NCBI GenBank assembly: GCA_018399515.1 | Contig: JAGYOB010000296.1 | Span: forward strand, 1 to 5,124 | Source: Candidatus Nanopelagicales bacterium | Lineage (GTDB): Bacteria > Actinomycetota > Actinomycetes > S36-B12 | Length of the DNA stretch: 5,124 nucleotides | Direction: 5' to 3' | Shown here: in pieces, positions 5,019 through 5,124 of the stretch | Numbering within the stretch: position 1 is the stretch's first letter | How the letters are laid out: every line of letters starts with the position of its first letter | Position numbers and translations under genes: made by a program | Notes under the pieces: generated by a model | What the model saw: only the letters and a program-made list of their open reading frames with translations | Told to the model about the DNA's origin: nothing | The model's database searches: none

Positions 5019-5124
5019 GTGAAGACGATCACTGTCGAGCAGTTGCGCAGTGTCCTGCAGGATCTGCCCCACGACCCGCGCATCGTCAGTTCGGGCAACT
5101 TCGCGATGCCGACGACCGTGCTGG
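5019..5124 (+). CDS. Probable acetyl-CoA hydrolase/CoA-transferase family protein, N-terminal fragment
   Basis: The frame is open from GTG at 5019 to the window end, giving 35 codons. The visible segment DPRIVSSGNFAMPTTVL (19-35) resembles the N-terminal strand and turn (xVxSGNFATP) that I associate with actinobacterial acetyl-CoA hydrolase/transferase proteins, which move CoA between acyl groups. Only a short stretch is seen and the catalytic glutamate would lie far downstream, so the family is a tentative call. The nearby ATG at 5011 is not a start, because it runs into TGA after three codons. The gene may be co-transcribed with the MDR gene, 28 bp upstream. Confidence 0.55.
   Translation, partial: MKTITVEQLRSVLQDLPHDPRIVSSGNFAMPTTVL

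Overview
The window is GC-rich throughout. It has GTG as well as ATG starts, and several genes whose start codon sits 6-8 nt below a TANNNT-type -10 box with no ribosome binding site. Together with the protein families present, this points to a high-GC actinomycete (Actinomycetota). The order cannot be fixed from the sequence; something in or near Micrococcales is only a guess. The gene content is mostly ordinary chromosomal housekeeping and metabolism. I see no phage genes, transposase, CRISPR array, defence system, rRNA or tRNA.

Layout: (1) positions 1-411, the 3' end of a DUF368 membrane protein, the family now linked to recycling of the lipid carrier undecaprenyl phosphate. (2) 412-466, nested inverted repeats, probably a two-way terminator. 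(3) 472-1020 on the minus strand, pyrE, orotate phosphoribosyltransferase. (4) 1021-1043, a 23-bp divergent promoter region whose two -10 boxes are halves of one palindrome. (5) 1044-1490 on the plus strand, a small protein that looks like a shortened alpha/beta hydrolase. (6) 1491-1664, a convergent gap holding two copies of a 52-bp palindromic repeat plus a 12-bp tandem duplication that reaches into the next gene's stop codon. (7) 1665-2423 on the minus strand, a classical short-chain dehydrogenase. (8) 2506-3996 on the plus strand, a secreted trypsin-like serine protease with two C-terminal fibronectin type III-like domains. (9) 4022-4990 on the plus strand, a zinc-free NADPH:quinone reductase-type MDR oxidoreductase. 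(10) 5019 to the window end, the first 35 codons of a probable acetyl-CoA hydrolase/CoA-transferase family protein.

The genes do not form an obvious pathway or one operon. They are pairs that alternate between convergent (DUF368/pyrE, 1044 gene/SDR) and divergent (pyrE/1044 gene, SDR/protease), followed by a plus-strand run (protease, MDR, CoA-transferase) with gaps of 25 and 28 bp. Both convergent gaps carry strong inverted repeats, as expected for two-way termination. The most unusual structures are the palindromic repeat pair at 1502-1636 and the shared palindromic -10 element at 1027-1036. The first may be a dispersed REP-like family in this genome. The second may drive two leaderless mRNAs in opposite directions.
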